Below are positions 37,101 to 45,566 of a stretch of DNA of 64,000 nt, piece by piece. How positions within the stretch are numbered: the first letter of the stretch is position 1; every line of letters starts with the position of its first letter. The stretch is from an uncultured Paracoccaceae bacterium. GTDB lineage: Bacteria; Pseudomonadota; Alphaproteobacteria; Rhodobacterales; Rhodobacteraceae. The notes under the pieces were generated by a model that worked only from the letters and a program-made list of their open reading frames with translations, was not told where the DNA came from and made no database searches. The stretch spans positions 310,001 to 374,000 of the forward strand of contig CANKYO010000006.1 in assembly GCA_947488175.1 (NCBI GenBank), given 5' to 3'. The position numbers were made by a program, and so were the translations under genes.

Positions 37101-37854
37101 GCAGCAGGTAACCGGAATTATACCAGTCTGCGCTTTCCGGCACGTCTGTCTGTTCGCCCCATGTCATCGGCGAGGCTGGCGGCAGGTCGCAATACCAGTC
37201 ATAGAATGACATGCAGACCCCACCCATCAGCGACAGGTAACGCGAGCCTGCGGCGTAAGATACCATCGACATGGCAGGAATGGGTGAAAAGCCAAAGACG
37301 CGATCGGGGCCATAGGTCTTGGCGGTGTAAGCATTGGCTGCCGCCGTGATCTCGGTCGCCTCATCCCATGTGGCGCGGACAAACCCGCCCTTGCCGCGCG
37401 TCTCCACGTATGACGCACGCAGGATCGGATCGGCTTGCAATTTTGTCCAAGCCTCAATTGGCTCCATGGTCTCGCGCATCTTGCGCCAGACCTTCATCAA
37501 ACGGCCCCGAACCAGCGGGTTCTTCACACGGTTGGCGCTATACAAATACCAGCTATAGCTTGCACCTCTGGCACAGCCGCGCGGTTCGTGATTTGGCAGA
37601 TCAGCGCGGGTGCGTGGGTAGTCAGTTTGCTGGGTTTCCCACGTTACGATCCCGGACTTGACGTAGATTTTCCAGCTGCATGAACCTGTGCAATTCACCC
37701 CGTGAGTGGAGCGCACAACCTTGTCGTGCCGCCAGCGATTGCGATAGGTGTCTTCCCAGTCGCGGCTTTCGTTGGTGGTCTTGCCGAAGCCATCAGAGAA
37801 CTCTTCAAGGTTCTTTGATTCCAGAAAGTTCAGTTTATCGAGCAGGTGGCTCAT
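34114..37854 (-). CDS. narG: Respiratory nitrate reductase alpha subunit
   Basis: 1246-residue catalytic subunit carrying the bis-MGD molybdenum cofactor and the FS0 cluster; it reduces nitrate to nitrite on the cytoplasmic face. The FS0 ligands are seen in STHGVNCTGSCSWKIYVKSG and PRGCARGASYSWYLY, the first ligand being the histidine characteristic of NarG. The start MSHLLDKLNFLESKNLEEFS matches family N-termini and there is no Tat signal, as expected for the cytoplasm-facing type. It lies 63 bases after narK2. Confidence 0.98.
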   Translation of the reverse strand: MSHLLDKLNFLESKNLEEFSDGFGKTTNESRDWEDTYRNRWRHDKVVRSTHGVNCTGSCSWKIYVKSGIVTWETQQTDYPRTRADLPNHEPRGCARGASYSWYLYSANRVKNPLVRGRLMKVWRKMRETMEPIEAWTKLQADPILRASYVETRGKGGFVRATWDEATEITAAANAYTAKTYGPDRVFGFSPIPAMSMVSYAAGSRYLSLMGGVCMSFYDWYCDLPPASPMTWGEQTDVPESADWYNSGYLLLWGSNVPQTRTPDAHFYTEARYKGTKSAVICPDYSEAAKFGDVWLNAKQGTDAALAMAFGHVILREFHLDRQAEYFEDYTRKYSDFPMLVKLEKRDGKLVPGRFLRADDLDGKLGEDNNPEWKTVAFDEISNGLVAPNGSVGYRWGEDGEWNLEEKAKEADTKLKMSFVLEEDQDDIVGVDFPYFGGQAYGQFATDADHPDVLTRNIPVKKIKTAEGEIKVATVFDLFCANYGLDRGLGGDWVTADYADDMPGTPAWAEKITGVPADKIAHVAREFADNAEKTQGKSMIIIGAAMNHWFHMDMNYRGVINMLVMCGCVGKSGGGWAHYVGQEKLRPQTGWQPLAFALDWNRPPRHMNSTSAWYAHTDQWRYETLKAEEILSPTAPEGDWDISLIDYNIRAERMGWLPSAPQLKTNPLEVAKAAKEAGMEIPAYVAENLKSGDLEMSCEDPDNPANWPRNLFVWRSNLLGSSGKGHEYFLKHLLGTDHGVLGKDLGEDGGQLPKEAKWHPDAPRGKLDLLVTIDFRMSTTAVYSDIVLPTASWYEKDDMNTSDMHPFIHPLQAAVDPAYESKSDWEIFKSIAKKFQEITPGYLEKETDIVALPILHDTPAEIAQDQVKDWKKGECDLIPGKTAPAYVAVERDYTAIYDRFTALGPLMDKLGNGGKGITWNTQEEIDNLSALNGVQLDGAAVGRPKIETAIDACEVILMLAPETNGNVAVKAWEALEKATGREHAHLAEGEHHQKIRFHDIAAQPRKIISSPTWSGIESDKVSYNAGYTNVHELIPWRTLTGRQQLYQDHLWMLAFGEGFMSYRPPIDLKTITKDVQDDGDNLVLNFITPHQKWGIHSTYSDNLLMLTLNRGGPVIWISEVDAKSAGIVDNDWVELYNTNGALTARAVVSQRIKEGTTFMYHAQEKIVNTPGSEKTGHRGGIHNSVTRAVLKPTHMIGGYAQQSYGFNYYGTVGSNRDEFVVVRKMKKVDWLDKEESWKAPAQEAET

Positions 37855-37917
37855 GTCTTTTCTCCTGTCAGGGTGATCCTGCCCCGGCGCGAATGCCGGG
37901 ACAGGCAGGCGTCAGGT

Positions 37918-39534
37918 TTATGGGTTCTGGACGTAGGCGTTTGGCCGCAGATAAAACCACCAGTTGATTGCGATACAGACGGTGTAGAAGACCGCAAAAC
38001 CATACAGCGCGTATTCCGGGTGCCCTGCGCCCAGCTGTTCGCCGAACACTTTGGGAATGATGAATGCGCCGTAGGCAGCCACCGCGGCGGTCCAACCCAA
38101 GGCGGGGCCAGCCTGCTCTCTGTTGAAGACCACGGCGATGGTGCGGAATGTCGATCCGTTGCCGATGCCGGTTGCTGCGAACAGGATCAGGAACAGGCCC
38201 AGGAATGGGTAGAAATACTGTTCCGGTGTTGCAGAGGAATAGGCCGCCTGAATGAAGTAGGCGACACCCAGTGCAGAAGCGACCATGATGATCGAAATCC
38301 ACTGCGTCACACGTGCACCGCCCAGCTTGTCGGCCATCATGCCGCCAATAGGCCGGATCAGGGCGCCAATGAATGGGCCCATCCAGGCGAACATCAAGGC
38401 CGATGGGCCATTGGGGTTCACGGTGTCATGGGTCATCAGACCATCCACTTCGAGGTGACTGAAGCCGAAGACGACCTTGATGGTGAGTGCCAGAGCAGCC
38501 GAATAGCCGATGAACGAACCAAAGGTCATGGTGTAGATCACAGTCATGGCCCAAGTGTGTTTGTTGCCAAAGATCTGGTACTGGCGGCTCAGGTTCTGGC
38601 CCACGGCACCGGGGATCATCTTCAGACCCAAGACGGTCAGCGCGATGACGATGGGCAGCACGATCCATTTCGACAGGCCAATGCCGGATGTTGGCAAACC
38701 GGCCTCGGTCCCTGGCAGCAGCAACCACAAACCGAAGGCAGCGGTTGCAAAGCCGATCAATAGCATCCCGGTGATGGTCGCAAAGGCACCCAACGGGTTC
38801 GGGATGTTTGGCGAGACATGCTCGTCACGGATATTGTTCATGCCGAACCAACCGATGATGACCAGCGGGATCAAGAACACCAGCCAGATCAGGCCCGCGT
38901 TTTGAATGTAAGTCTCGGTCCCCGCGGGGATCTTGCCAATCAGGGTGCCGGATGTGTTGACCAAAGTGCGGCTCTCGCCGCCAAAGATGCCCATTGTCAT
39001 CGCCAATGGGATCAGGATTTGCATGGTGGTCACCCCAAAGTTGCCCAGACCGGCATTCATGCCCAAGGCAAAACCTTGGATCTTCTTTGGGTAAAAGAAG
39101 CTGATGTTGGACATCGAGGACGAGAAGTTACCGCCGCCGATGCCCGACAGGAATGCCAGGATCTGGAAGTACCACAGTGGTGTGTTGGGATCTTGCAGAG
39201 CCAGCCCAGTGCCCAGAGCGGGGATGATCAGCAAGGCGGTTGTAAAGACGATTGTATTACGCCCGCCCGCGATGCGAATAAAGAACGTGGATGGAATACG
39301 CAGCGTTGCTCCGGTCAGACCGGCGATGGCACCCAGGGTGAAGAGGTCGGATTTTGCGAATTCAAACCCAAGGTTGAGCATCTGAACAGTGATGATGCCC
39401 CAATACAACCAAACCGCAAAACCGCACAGCAACGATGGGATCGATATCCACAGGTTGCGCGTGGCAATCGATTTGCCGGTAGAGGACCAGTAACCGTCGT
39501 CCTCAATGTTCCAATTTGTCAGATCTTGTCCCAC
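37918..39534 (-). CDS. narK2: NarK2-type nitrate/nitrite antiporter
   Basis: 538-residue major facilitator with 12-14 helices. Family motifs are seen: LRIPSTFFIRIAGGRNTIVF in the first half and the nitrate-signature region GFALGMNAGLGNFGVTTMQI, with a matching GNGSTFRTIAVVFNREQAGP in the second half containing the conserved substrate arginine. E. coli NarK-like members exchange nitrate for nitrite. It follows narK1 after 58 bases and precedes narG, so uptake, exchange and reduction are expressed together. Confidence 0.93.
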   Translation of the reverse strand: MGQDLTNWNIEDDGYWSSTGKSIATRNLWISIPSLLCGFAVWLYWGIITVQMLNLGFEFAKSDLFTLGAIAGLTGATLRIPSTFFIRIAGGRNTIVFTTALLIIPALGTGLALQDPNTPLWYFQILAFLSGIGGGNFSSSMSNISFFYPKKIQGFALGMNAGLGNFGVTTMQILIPLAMTMGIFGGESRTLVNTSGTLIGKIPAGTETYIQNAGLIWLVFLIPLVIIGWFGMNNIRDEHVSPNIPNPLGAFATITGMLLIGFATAAFGLWLLLPGTEAGLPTSGIGLSKWIVLPIVIALTVLGLKMIPGAVGQNLSRQYQIFGNKHTWAMTVIYTMTFGSFIGYSAALALTIKVVFGFSHLEVDGLMTHDTVNPNGPSALMFAWMGPFIGALIRPIGGMMADKLGGARVTQWISIIMVASALGVAYFIQAAYSSATPEQYFYPFLGLFLILFAATGIGNGSTFRTIAVVFNREQAGPALGWTAAVAAYGAFIIPKVFGEQLGAGHPEYALYGFAVFYTVCIAINWWFYLRPNAYVQNP

Positions 39535-39592
39535 TTGATTTCTCCAAGTTCAGGGGTGGGACGGGCCATGCTCTGGCCCGCCTTGTTCAGCA

Positions 39593-41002
39593 CTATTCGG
39601 CTGCCTGTGCGCCATTTTTCTTGGCGACCGCTATCAGGCCCTCTTCAAGTGCCGCATTCGCCTTGAGCGCGCGCAAGCGCAGGGTCTCGATATTGGCGGC
39701 GGCAAAGTTCGCGCGCTCTTCGTCCTCCTGCCGGGTCGAGAACCGGACAAAGAAGGCCAGGAATGATGCGCAAGTCACCACGATGCCAAGGATGAAAAAG
39801 GCCTGCGACCAGTCGATGACGTTCTTGAACAGAAATCCGGCCAGAACCGCACCGGCGTTACCGCCGGCACCGACCACACCGGCAACCGCGCCAAGGGCCT
39901 TCTTGTTGATGAACGGCACGACAGAGTAGGTGGCGCCCTCGGCCATCTGGGTGAACAGCGAGAAGACGATCAACGAGGGTAATGCCAGGAACAGCACGCT
40001 CATCTGGCTAAAGACCATCAAGGCGCAGCCTTCAAAGAACAGGCAGATAAACAGCCAGAAGGCACGGCCTTTCAGACCCCAGAGAGAACCGAAGTTGTCA
40101 CCGAAGAGACCACCCAAAGTACGCGCAAAGAGGTTCATCAGACCAAAGGACGCGGCCACAAAACCGGCTGTCACGAGGTTCAGGTCAAAGTAATCCATGA
40201 AGTAAAGCGCGGCGACGTTATTCACCGTCAACTCAATGCCAAAGCAGGCGCCGTAAATCACGAACAGCACCCAGACGCGCGGGTCCTTCAGGGCTTGCAT
40301 GTAGTTCCCGGTGACCTTTGCCTTTTCTTCCATCTTGCCCGCTGCACGCAGGTCATCGAAATTGCCGTCAGGCGCATCCTGAGTCAGGAAGTAGTAAGCG
40401 ATACCGGTCAGGAAGATGATGATACCCACCACCACCATCGACAAACGCCAGCCAACTGCTTCGGAAAAGCCAAACCCGATCACCATGACCGAGAAGAGCA
40501 GCGGCATGACAAATTGTGTGACACCACCACCAAGGTTCCCCCAGCCGGCAGATGTCGCATTTGCCTGACCAACTACGTTGGGCGCGAACATGACTGAGGT
40601 GTGGTATTGGGTGATAACAAAGGCCGCACCAATACCGCCGATCAGGACGCGGAACAGCAGGAATGTCTCAAAGCTTTGCGCAAGGCCGATGCCCATCACA
40701 GGCAATGAGCCGATCAGCAAAAGCCAAGTATAGGCTTTCCGTGGCCCGATCCGGTCACATAACCAACCGATGAACAGGCGCGCAAAGATTGTCATCGAGA
40801 CTGAGCCGATGATTGCCCAGCCGATTTGGTTTGGCGTCAGCCCCAACTCATCCCGGACCACGCTCATCAGCGGTGCGATCCCAAACCAAGCAAAGAAACA
40901 CGAAAAGAACGCAAACCACGTCATGTGGAAGGTCCTGATCTGCACCATCTTTACATTGAAAAAGTTTGACCACAGGGCGGTGGCCTTGTTTTGTAGTTCC
41001 AT
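39593..41002 (-). CDS. narK1: NarK1-type nitrate transporter
   Basis: 469-residue major facilitator. The loop 2-3 motif (ARLFIGWLCDRIGPRKAY) and the nitrate signature (QANATSAGWGNLGGGVTQ near residue 155) are clear, with a second signature GAVAGVVGAGGNAGAVLAG near 375. NarK1-type members take up nitrate with protons. I chose ATG 41002, eight bases after GGGGA; the frame stays open to 41098 but crosses an Fnr box. First gene of the nar operon. In Paracoccus the two NarK types are fused, here they are separate as in Pseudomonas. Confidence 0.92.
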   Translation of the reverse strand: MELQNKATALWSNFFNVKMVQIRTFHMTWFAFFSCFFAWFGIAPLMSVVRDELGLTPNQIGWAIIGSVSMTIFARLFIGWLCDRIGPRKAYTWLLLIGSLPVMGIGLAQSFETFLLFRVLIGGIGAAFVITQYHTSVMFAPNVVGQANATSAGWGNLGGGVTQFVMPLLFSVMVIGFGFSEAVGWRLSMVVVGIIIFLTGIAYYFLTQDAPDGNFDDLRAAGKMEEKAKVTGNYMQALKDPRVWVLFVIYGACFGIELTVNNVAALYFMDYFDLNLVTAGFVAASFGLMNLFARTLGGLFGDNFGSLWGLKGRAFWLFICLFFEGCALMVFSQMSVLFLALPSLIVFSLFTQMAEGATYSVVPFINKKALGAVAGVVGAGGNAGAVLAGFLFKNVIDWSQAFFILGIVVTCASFLAFFVRFSTRQEDEERANFAAANIETLRLRALKANAALEEGLIAVAKKNGAQAAE

Positions 41003-41084
41003 CAACTGTCCCCTTCGGCTTTTGCGCTCGGACAGAGTTGCGAGCGCCTTGCGAAAAGGGTGACAGCCGCGCGGCACAGTCCTC

Positions 41085-41098
41085 TTGATGCAGATCAA
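41085..41098 (-). promoter_or_regulatory. Fnr-type box upstream of narK1
   Basis: TTGATGCAGATCAA, a perfect match to the Fnr/Nnr consensus TTGAT-N4-ATCAA, extended by flanking C and G into a 16-bp palindrome. It lies 83-96 bases upstream of the narK1 ATG, a usual activating distance when a leader of about 40 bases is allowed. Confidence 0.9.
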
Positions 41099-41199
41099 GA
41101 AACCGTAATTTACATAATGAAATAAATTACTTAGCGATTTTTATCAAATGGTACAAATCGCGGAATCAAGACCCGGTTATGCAAGTGTCAAATGGGCAG

Positions 41200-41213
41200 T
41201 TGACAAAAATCAA
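41200..41213 (+). promoter_or_regulatory. Fnr-type box upstream of the Crp/Fnr regulator gene
   Basis: TTGACAAAAATCAA, one mismatch from TTGAT-N4-ATCAA. It ends 33 bases before the regulator's ATG at 41247, close enough to overlap the promoter and suggest autoregulation. Confidence 0.75.
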
Positions 41214-41246
41214 ACGACGAGACGATAACTGGCTGAGGAGTCCAGA

Positions 41247-41957
41247 ATGTCGCACATTATGCCCGAGTCAGATTATCCTGATGTGCGCAGCCTTCATCTG
41301 TTTTCGGAAATGGCGGATTTGAACTTCAGCGCACTGATGCGTGGATCGTATGTTCAGAACTTCCCTCCTCAAATTGATTTGATCATCGAAGGTGATCCCA
41401 GCGATTTCCTGCACGTGATCTTGTCAGGCTCGGTAGAGCTGTCATCCGGTTGGAATGGACGCGAGACGGTGATGGCGACAGTACGTCCTGTGTCTACCTT
41501 TATCCTTGCCGCCACGATCAAGGACGCGCCCTATCTGATGTCCGCAAAGACACTCGAGAAAAGCCGCATCGCACTGATCCCTAGCCAACATGTACGTGAC
41601 ATCTTTGCAACCGACCATGATTTCGCCCGGGCCATCGTGACTGAGTTGGCGCAGTGCTACCGTTCGGTCATTAAATCGCAGAAGGATCTCAAACTTCGCA
41701 CGTCGCTGGAAAGGCTCGCCAATTATCTGCTACGCCAGCACAAGGGCCTTGATGGGACCGGTGAATTCGAACTGACGCTTGAAAAGCGTAAGTTGGCGTC
41801 ATCTCTTGGGATGACCCCCGAAAATCTGAGCCGCGCCTTCAAAGGCCTCCTACCCTATGGTGTCGAAGTGGATGGCAACCGAATTAGGATCACTGACAAA
41901 GACGACCTAACGAAATTTGCCAAACCCTCACCTCTCATAGACGACTACTCAATCTAG
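41247..41957 (+). CDS. Crp/Fnr-family regulator, NarR-like
   Basis: 236 residues. An N-terminal cyclic-nucleotide-binding-like beta roll (about 20-120) contains no cysteine cluster; the only cysteine is in AQCYRSVIKS, so it cannot bind an Fnr-type [4Fe-4S] cluster. The C-terminal winged helix has ASSLGMTPENLSRAFKGL, with the E-x-x-S-R recognition residues that read TTGAT. Divergent from narK1. A cysteine-lacking Fnr homologue next to narK, NarR, activates the nar operon in Paracoccus in response to nitrate/nitrite, so this gene likely does the same here. AGGAG precedes the ATG. Confidence 0.88.
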   Translation: MSHIMPESDYPDVRSLHLFSEMADLNFSALMRGSYVQNFPPQIDLIIEGDPSDFLHVILSGSVELSSGWNGRETVMATVRPVSTFILAATIKDAPYLMSAKTLEKSRIALIPSQHVRDIFATDHDFARAIVTELAQCYRSVIKSQKDLKLRTSLERLANYLLRQHKGLDGTGEFELTLEKRKLASSLGMTPENLSRAFKGLLPYGVEVDGNRIRITDKDDLTKFAKPSPLIDDYSI

Positions 41958-41968
41958 ATATTGTTCAT

Positions 41969-42091
41969 ATGACCAAAACAACGCCCGGTGCCGCCGGTGA
42001 ACCGGCCGAACCGCACCTGGATCTTTGGCGTGCTTATGCCGAAGAGGGGAAAGCCGGCGCTGACGGCATGTCAGCGATTAAGATGTCGTAA
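41969..42091 (+). CDS. Possible small protein (40 residues) after the Fnr-type gene
   Basis: Open frame MTKTTPGAAGEPAEPHLDLW continuing RAYAEEGKAGADGMSAIKMS, 11 bases after the regulator's stop. It has codon use like its neighbours but only a weak ribosome-binding site and no recognisable motif. It could be a gene remnant. Confidence 0.3.
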   Translation: MTKTTPGAAGEPAEPHLDLWRAYAEEGKAGADGMSAIKMS

Positions 42092-42117
42092 GCCCTTAAC
42101 GATTATGTCGCTGCCAG

Positions 42118-42555
42118 TCAGGAAGCCAACCCACCCGTCTCTGCCACCCATTTTGCCAGCCGTCCGCCATAGGACGGCACGCGGTTTTCCAGTGTGACAA
42201 AATCCTCCATCCCATACAGCGCCCAGCGCTGCCCTTCGCCCCCAAAGACGATGCTATCCACCGCCTCCGCCCGCATCTGTGCGACGAAGAAAGCGTTCCA
42301 TTTGGTCGCGTCGGTGCTGGACGGAAAGGCGCTTTCCCACAGCACAGCTGCGCGCGGCAGGATCAGCCCCAACTCCTCCTCCAACTCGCGGGCGACGGTC
42401 TGGAACGTCGTCTCATCCCCCTCGCGCCCGCCACCCGGCAGGTCCCACAGGTTCGGATAATGGATATGAGGAAAATCATCGCGCAGGATGCTGACCAGCC
42501 GGTCACCCAGAAACAGCGCGACCTTTGATCCGTGATGCGGCCCCGTTGTTTCCAC
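42118..42555 (-). CDS. Nudix hydrolase
   Basis: 145 residues. The Nudix box is intact: GGGREGDETTFQTVARELEE, followed by ELGL, giving the metal-binding Gx5Ex7REUxEExGU pattern. Flanking sequence (HIHYPNLWDLPGGG) resembles MutT-like members that cleave nucleoside diphosphate derivatives. The substrate is unknown. It is divergent from dinB, 25 bases away, which would fit a shared role in protecting replication from damaged nucleotides, but this is inference. Confidence 0.9.
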   Translation of the reverse strand: METTGPHHGSKVALFLGDRLVSILRDDFPHIHYPNLWDLPGGGREGDETTFQTVARELEEELGLILPRAAVLWESAFPSSTDATKWNAFFVAQMRAEAVDSIVFGGEGQRWALYGMEDFVTLENRVPSYGGRLAKWVAETGGLAS

Positions 42556-42565
42556 CTTGTGCCCT

Positions 42566-42578
42566 CCCTATCATAGGG
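42566..42578. promoter_or_regulatory. Palindrome between Nudix and dinB genes
   Basis: CCCTATCATAGGG, a perfect inverted repeat around a single central base, two bases before the dinB ATG and 11 bases before the Nudix start. A possible shared operator. It does not match the alphaproteobacterial LexA box (GAAC-N7-GTTC). Confidence 0.4.
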
Positions 42579-42580
42579 TC

Positions 42581-43834
42581 ATGCCAGCCCTGTGCCGCGA
42601 TTGCCTGACCACATTTGACAGCGAAACCCGCTGTCCGCAATGCCGCAGCCCACGGGTCACGCGGCATCCGGAACTGTTCGATCTGTCCATTGCCCATATG
42701 GATTGCGATGCGTTCTATGCTTCCGTCGAAAAGCGGGACAACCCGGACCTGACCGACAAGCCGGTGATCATCGGCGGCGGCAAGCGCGGGGTCGTCTCAA
42801 CCGCCTGCTATGTCGCCCGGATCAAGGGCGTCAAATCCGCGATGCCCATGTTCAAGGCGCTGAAACTCTGCCCCGAGGCTGTGGTAGTCCGCCCCCGGTT
42901 CGAGGCCTATGTCGAAGCCTCTCGCGCGATCCGGGCGATGATGGATGAGCTGACCCCGGTGGTCGAACCGCTGTCACTGGATGAGGCGTTCATGGACCTC
43001 ACCGGCACCGCCCGGCTGCATCATGCGCCGCCCGCGGTCATGCTGGCGCGGCTGGTGAAACGGATGAAGGACGAATTGGGGCTGACCGGGTCTATCGGGT
43101 TGAGCCACAACAAATTCTTGGCCAAGGTCGCGTCTGACCTCGACAAACCGCGCGGCTTTTCGATCATCGGCAAGGCGGAAACCACCGCGTTCCTGCGCCC
43201 CAAATCGGTCCGCCTGATCTGGGGCATCGGCCCGGCGGCGCAGGCCAGTCTGGAGGCGGCGGGCATCCGCACCTTTGATGATCTTCTGCGCTGGGACCGG
43301 CGCGATCTGCATGACCGGTTCGGGGGCACGGGTGAGCGGCTTTATTCGCTGGCGCGGGGCGAAGACGGGCGCCGCATCTCGGCCCATACGCCGGTCAAGA
43401 CGCTGTCGAACGAAACCACGTTCAACGAGGATACCAGCAATGTGGATATCCTTGACGGGCATATCTGGCGGATGTCCGAAAAGGTCAGCGCGCGGGCCAA
43501 GGCCAAGGACAAGGCAGGGCGGGTCGTGACGCTGAAACTGAAGACCCATGATTTCAAGGGGATCACCAAACGGTTGAGCCTGCGGCACCCCACCCAGATC
43601 GCCGACACGATCTACCGGACCGCCCGCGCGCTGTTCGATCAGGTCGGCGACAAGGGGCCTTACCGGTTGCTGGGCGTGGGCCTGTCCGAGATCACATCAG
43701 CCGACGGCGCCGACCGCGAAGGCGACCTGCTCGACCCCGGCGCGATCAAACGGGCCGAGGCCGAAAAGGCCGCTGACCTGATCCGGCAGAAGTTCGGGGC
43801 GGACGCGATCATCAAAGGGCGGGCACTGCGGTAA
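42581..43834 (+). CDS. dinB: DNA polymerase IV with N-terminal zinc ribbon
   Basis: 417-residue Y-family translesion polymerase. The N-terminus carries two CxxC pairs (CRDC and CPQC) forming a small zinc ribbon before the polymerase proper. Catalytic residues follow: IAHMDCDAFYASVEKRDNPD and PLSLDEAFMDLTGTARLHH (two Asp and one Glu binding Mg). The thumb and little-finger domains are complete, but no beta-clamp motif of the usual QLxLF type is obvious at the C-terminus (ends IIKGRALR). I chose ATG 42581 over an open frame from 42557. Confidence 0.95.
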   Translation: MPALCRDCLTTFDSETRCPQCRSPRVTRHPELFDLSIAHMDCDAFYASVEKRDNPDLTDKPVIIGGGKRGVVSTACYVARIKGVKSAMPMFKALKLCPEAVVVRPRFEAYVEASRAIRAMMDELTPVVEPLSLDEAFMDLTGTARLHHAPPAVMLARLVKRMKDELGLTGSIGLSHNKFLAKVASDLDKPRGFSIIGKAETTAFLRPKSVRLIWGIGPAAQASLEAAGIRTFDDLLRWDRRDLHDRFGGTGERLYSLARGEDGRRISAHTPVKTLSNETTFNEDTSNVDILDGHIWRMSEKVSARAKAKDKAGRVVTLKLKTHDFKGITKRLSLRHPTQIADTIYRTARALFDQVGDKGPYRLLGVGLSEITSADGADREGDLLDPGAIKRAEAEKAADLIRQKFGADAIIKGRALR

Positions 43835-44050
43835 CGTAAGTTGGGTCTTGACCCATCCTCCGTTCAAACCCTACGCTTCGTCCTATCGGTCAAACACCAG
43901 CAACAGGAGGGCACAAGCTGAACATGCGTATCATCCGCCGACTTCAGCATGGTCCCCGCTTTGCCCTGTAAATCCGTTTGCAGGGCATGATCCGAAACGG
44001 TCTGCCCATCATGCCGCCCCTGTGCGGCCATTTCCTGATCAGAGACCGAC

Positions 44051-45565
44051 ATGACTATTCTCAACATCAATGCCTTGGGCGTGACCCTGGGCGAACCGCT
44101 TTTCACTGACCTCAACCTGACAATTTCCAAAGGCGACCGTATCGGGCTTGTCGCCGCCAATGGGCGGGGTAAGTCGACCCTGATGGGGTGTATTGCGGGC
44201 ACGTTCGACCCGACCACTGGTGGCATCGCCCGTGCGCGCGGCCTGCGCGTGGGGCATGTGGAGCAGAACGTGTCGGATGATGCGCTGGAGAAAACCCTTT
44301 ACGATCATGTGCTTGCCGCCCTGCCCGCCGAACAGGCCGATTACGAAAGCTGGCGGGTCGATGTGGTGCTGGACGATCTGAAGGTGCCTTATGACCTGCA
44401 GCACAAACCGCTGAAGGATCTCAGCGGCGGCTGGCAGCGCACCGCCCTACTGGCCGCCGCCTGGATCACCGAACCGGACCTTTTGCTGCTCGACGAACCG
44501 ACCAACCATCTGGACCTGCACCGCATCGGATTGCTGCAGGACTGGCTGGGCGGCCTGCCCCGCGATGTGCCCGCCGTGATCATTAGCCATGACCGGGCGT
44601 TCCTGGATGCGGTGACCAATCGGACCTTGTTTTTAAGGGCAGAGCGGTCGCGTGACTTTGCCTTGCCATTTACCCGCGCGCGGGCAGCGCTGGATGAGGC
44701 GGACGCGGCTGATGAACGCCGCTTTGCCAATGATCTCAACAAGGCCAGCCAATTGCGCAAACAGGCGGCCAAGCTGAAGAATATCGGGATCAATTCCGGT
44801 TCTGACCTGTTGATCACCAAGACCAAGCAACTGACCGAACGGGCCGCCAAGATTGAGGCGGCGGCCAAGCCGGCCCATCACGAACGCGGCGCGGGCGATA
44901 TCCGGTTGGCCAATAGCGGGACCCATGCCAAGGCGCTGATTGCGCTGGATGATGTGGCGGTGGAAACGCCGGATGGGCGGCAGCTTTACACAACCGGGAA
45001 GAAATGGATCAGCCCGGGCGATCGGATTGTTCTGCTGGGCACGAATGGCACCGGCAAGACGCGGCTGATCAACATGATCCATCGCGCTATTGCGAGCGAT
45101 GTGGCTGGCATCAAATGCGCGCCGACCCTTGTGGAAGGCTATTCGGATCAACATCTTAACCAGCTTTCGGATGGCGACACCCCGATGACCGCAGTCGCCG
45201 GACAGTTCGATGTGGGCGACCAGCGGGCGCGCGGTCTGCTGGCGGGGGCCGGGGTGACTATCCAGATGCAGGACACGAAAATCGGCGCGTTGTCCGGCGG
45301 GCAGAAGGCCCGGCTCGCGATGCTGATCCTGCGCCTGCAACAGCCGAATTTCTACCTGCTGGATGAGCCGACAAACCATCTGGATATCGAAGGACAGGAG
45401 GCGCTGGAGGAGGAATTGATCGCCCATGGGGCCGCCTGCCTGCTGGTCAGCCATGACCGGAGTTTTCTGCGAAACGTGGGCAACCGGTTCTGGGAAATCC
45501 GGGGAAAGCGGTTGGTCGAGGTCGATGATCCGGAGGCATTTCTGGCGTCCGAAATGGCGGGGTGA
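44051..45565 (+). CDS. ABC-F family ATPase (Uup/EttA-like)
   Basis: 504 residues with two ABC modules on one chain and no membrane helices. Module 1: Walker A GLVAANGRGKSTLMG near 38, signature LSGGWQRTALLAA, Walker B LLLLDEPTNHLD. Linker of about 80 residues, helical and charged (FANDLNKASQLRKQAAKLKN), the arm that reaches into the ribosome in this family. Module 2: LLGTNGTGKTRLI, LSGGQKARLAML and FYLLDEPTNHLD. ABC-F proteins act on translating ribosomes or give antibiotic protection. The exact subfamily cannot be set. It is directly followed by repeat element copy B. Confidence 0.92.
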   Translation: MTILNINALGVTLGEPLFTDLNLTISKGDRIGLVAANGRGKSTLMGCIAGTFDPTTGGIARARGLRVGHVEQNVSDDALEKTLYDHVLAALPAEQADYESWRVDVVLDDLKVPYDLQHKPLKDLSGGWQRTALLAAAWITEPDLLLLDEPTNHLDLHRIGLLQDWLGGLPRDVPAVIISHDRAFLDAVTNRTLFLRAERSRDFALPFTRARAALDEADAADERRFANDLNKASQLRKQAAKLKNIGINSGSDLLITKTKQLTERAAKIEAAAKPAHHERGAGDIRLANSGTHAKALIALDDVAVETPDGRQLYTTGKKWISPGDRIVLLGTNGTGKTRLINMIHRAIASDVAGIKCAPTLVEGYSDQHLNQLSDGDTPMTAVAGQFDVGDQRARGLLAGAGVTIQMQDTKIGALSGGQKARLAMLILRLQQPNFYLLDEPTNHLDIEGQEALEEELIAHGAACLLVSHDRSFLRNVGNRFWEIRGKRLVEVDDPEAFLASEMAG

Positions 45566-45566
45566 G

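Noticed and set aside
43924-43971. 15-codon frame MRIIRRLQHGPRFAL before the ABC-F gene, considered as a leader peptide
   Set aside because: The GGAGG is too far away and there is no attenuator-like hairpin pair before the ABC-F start.
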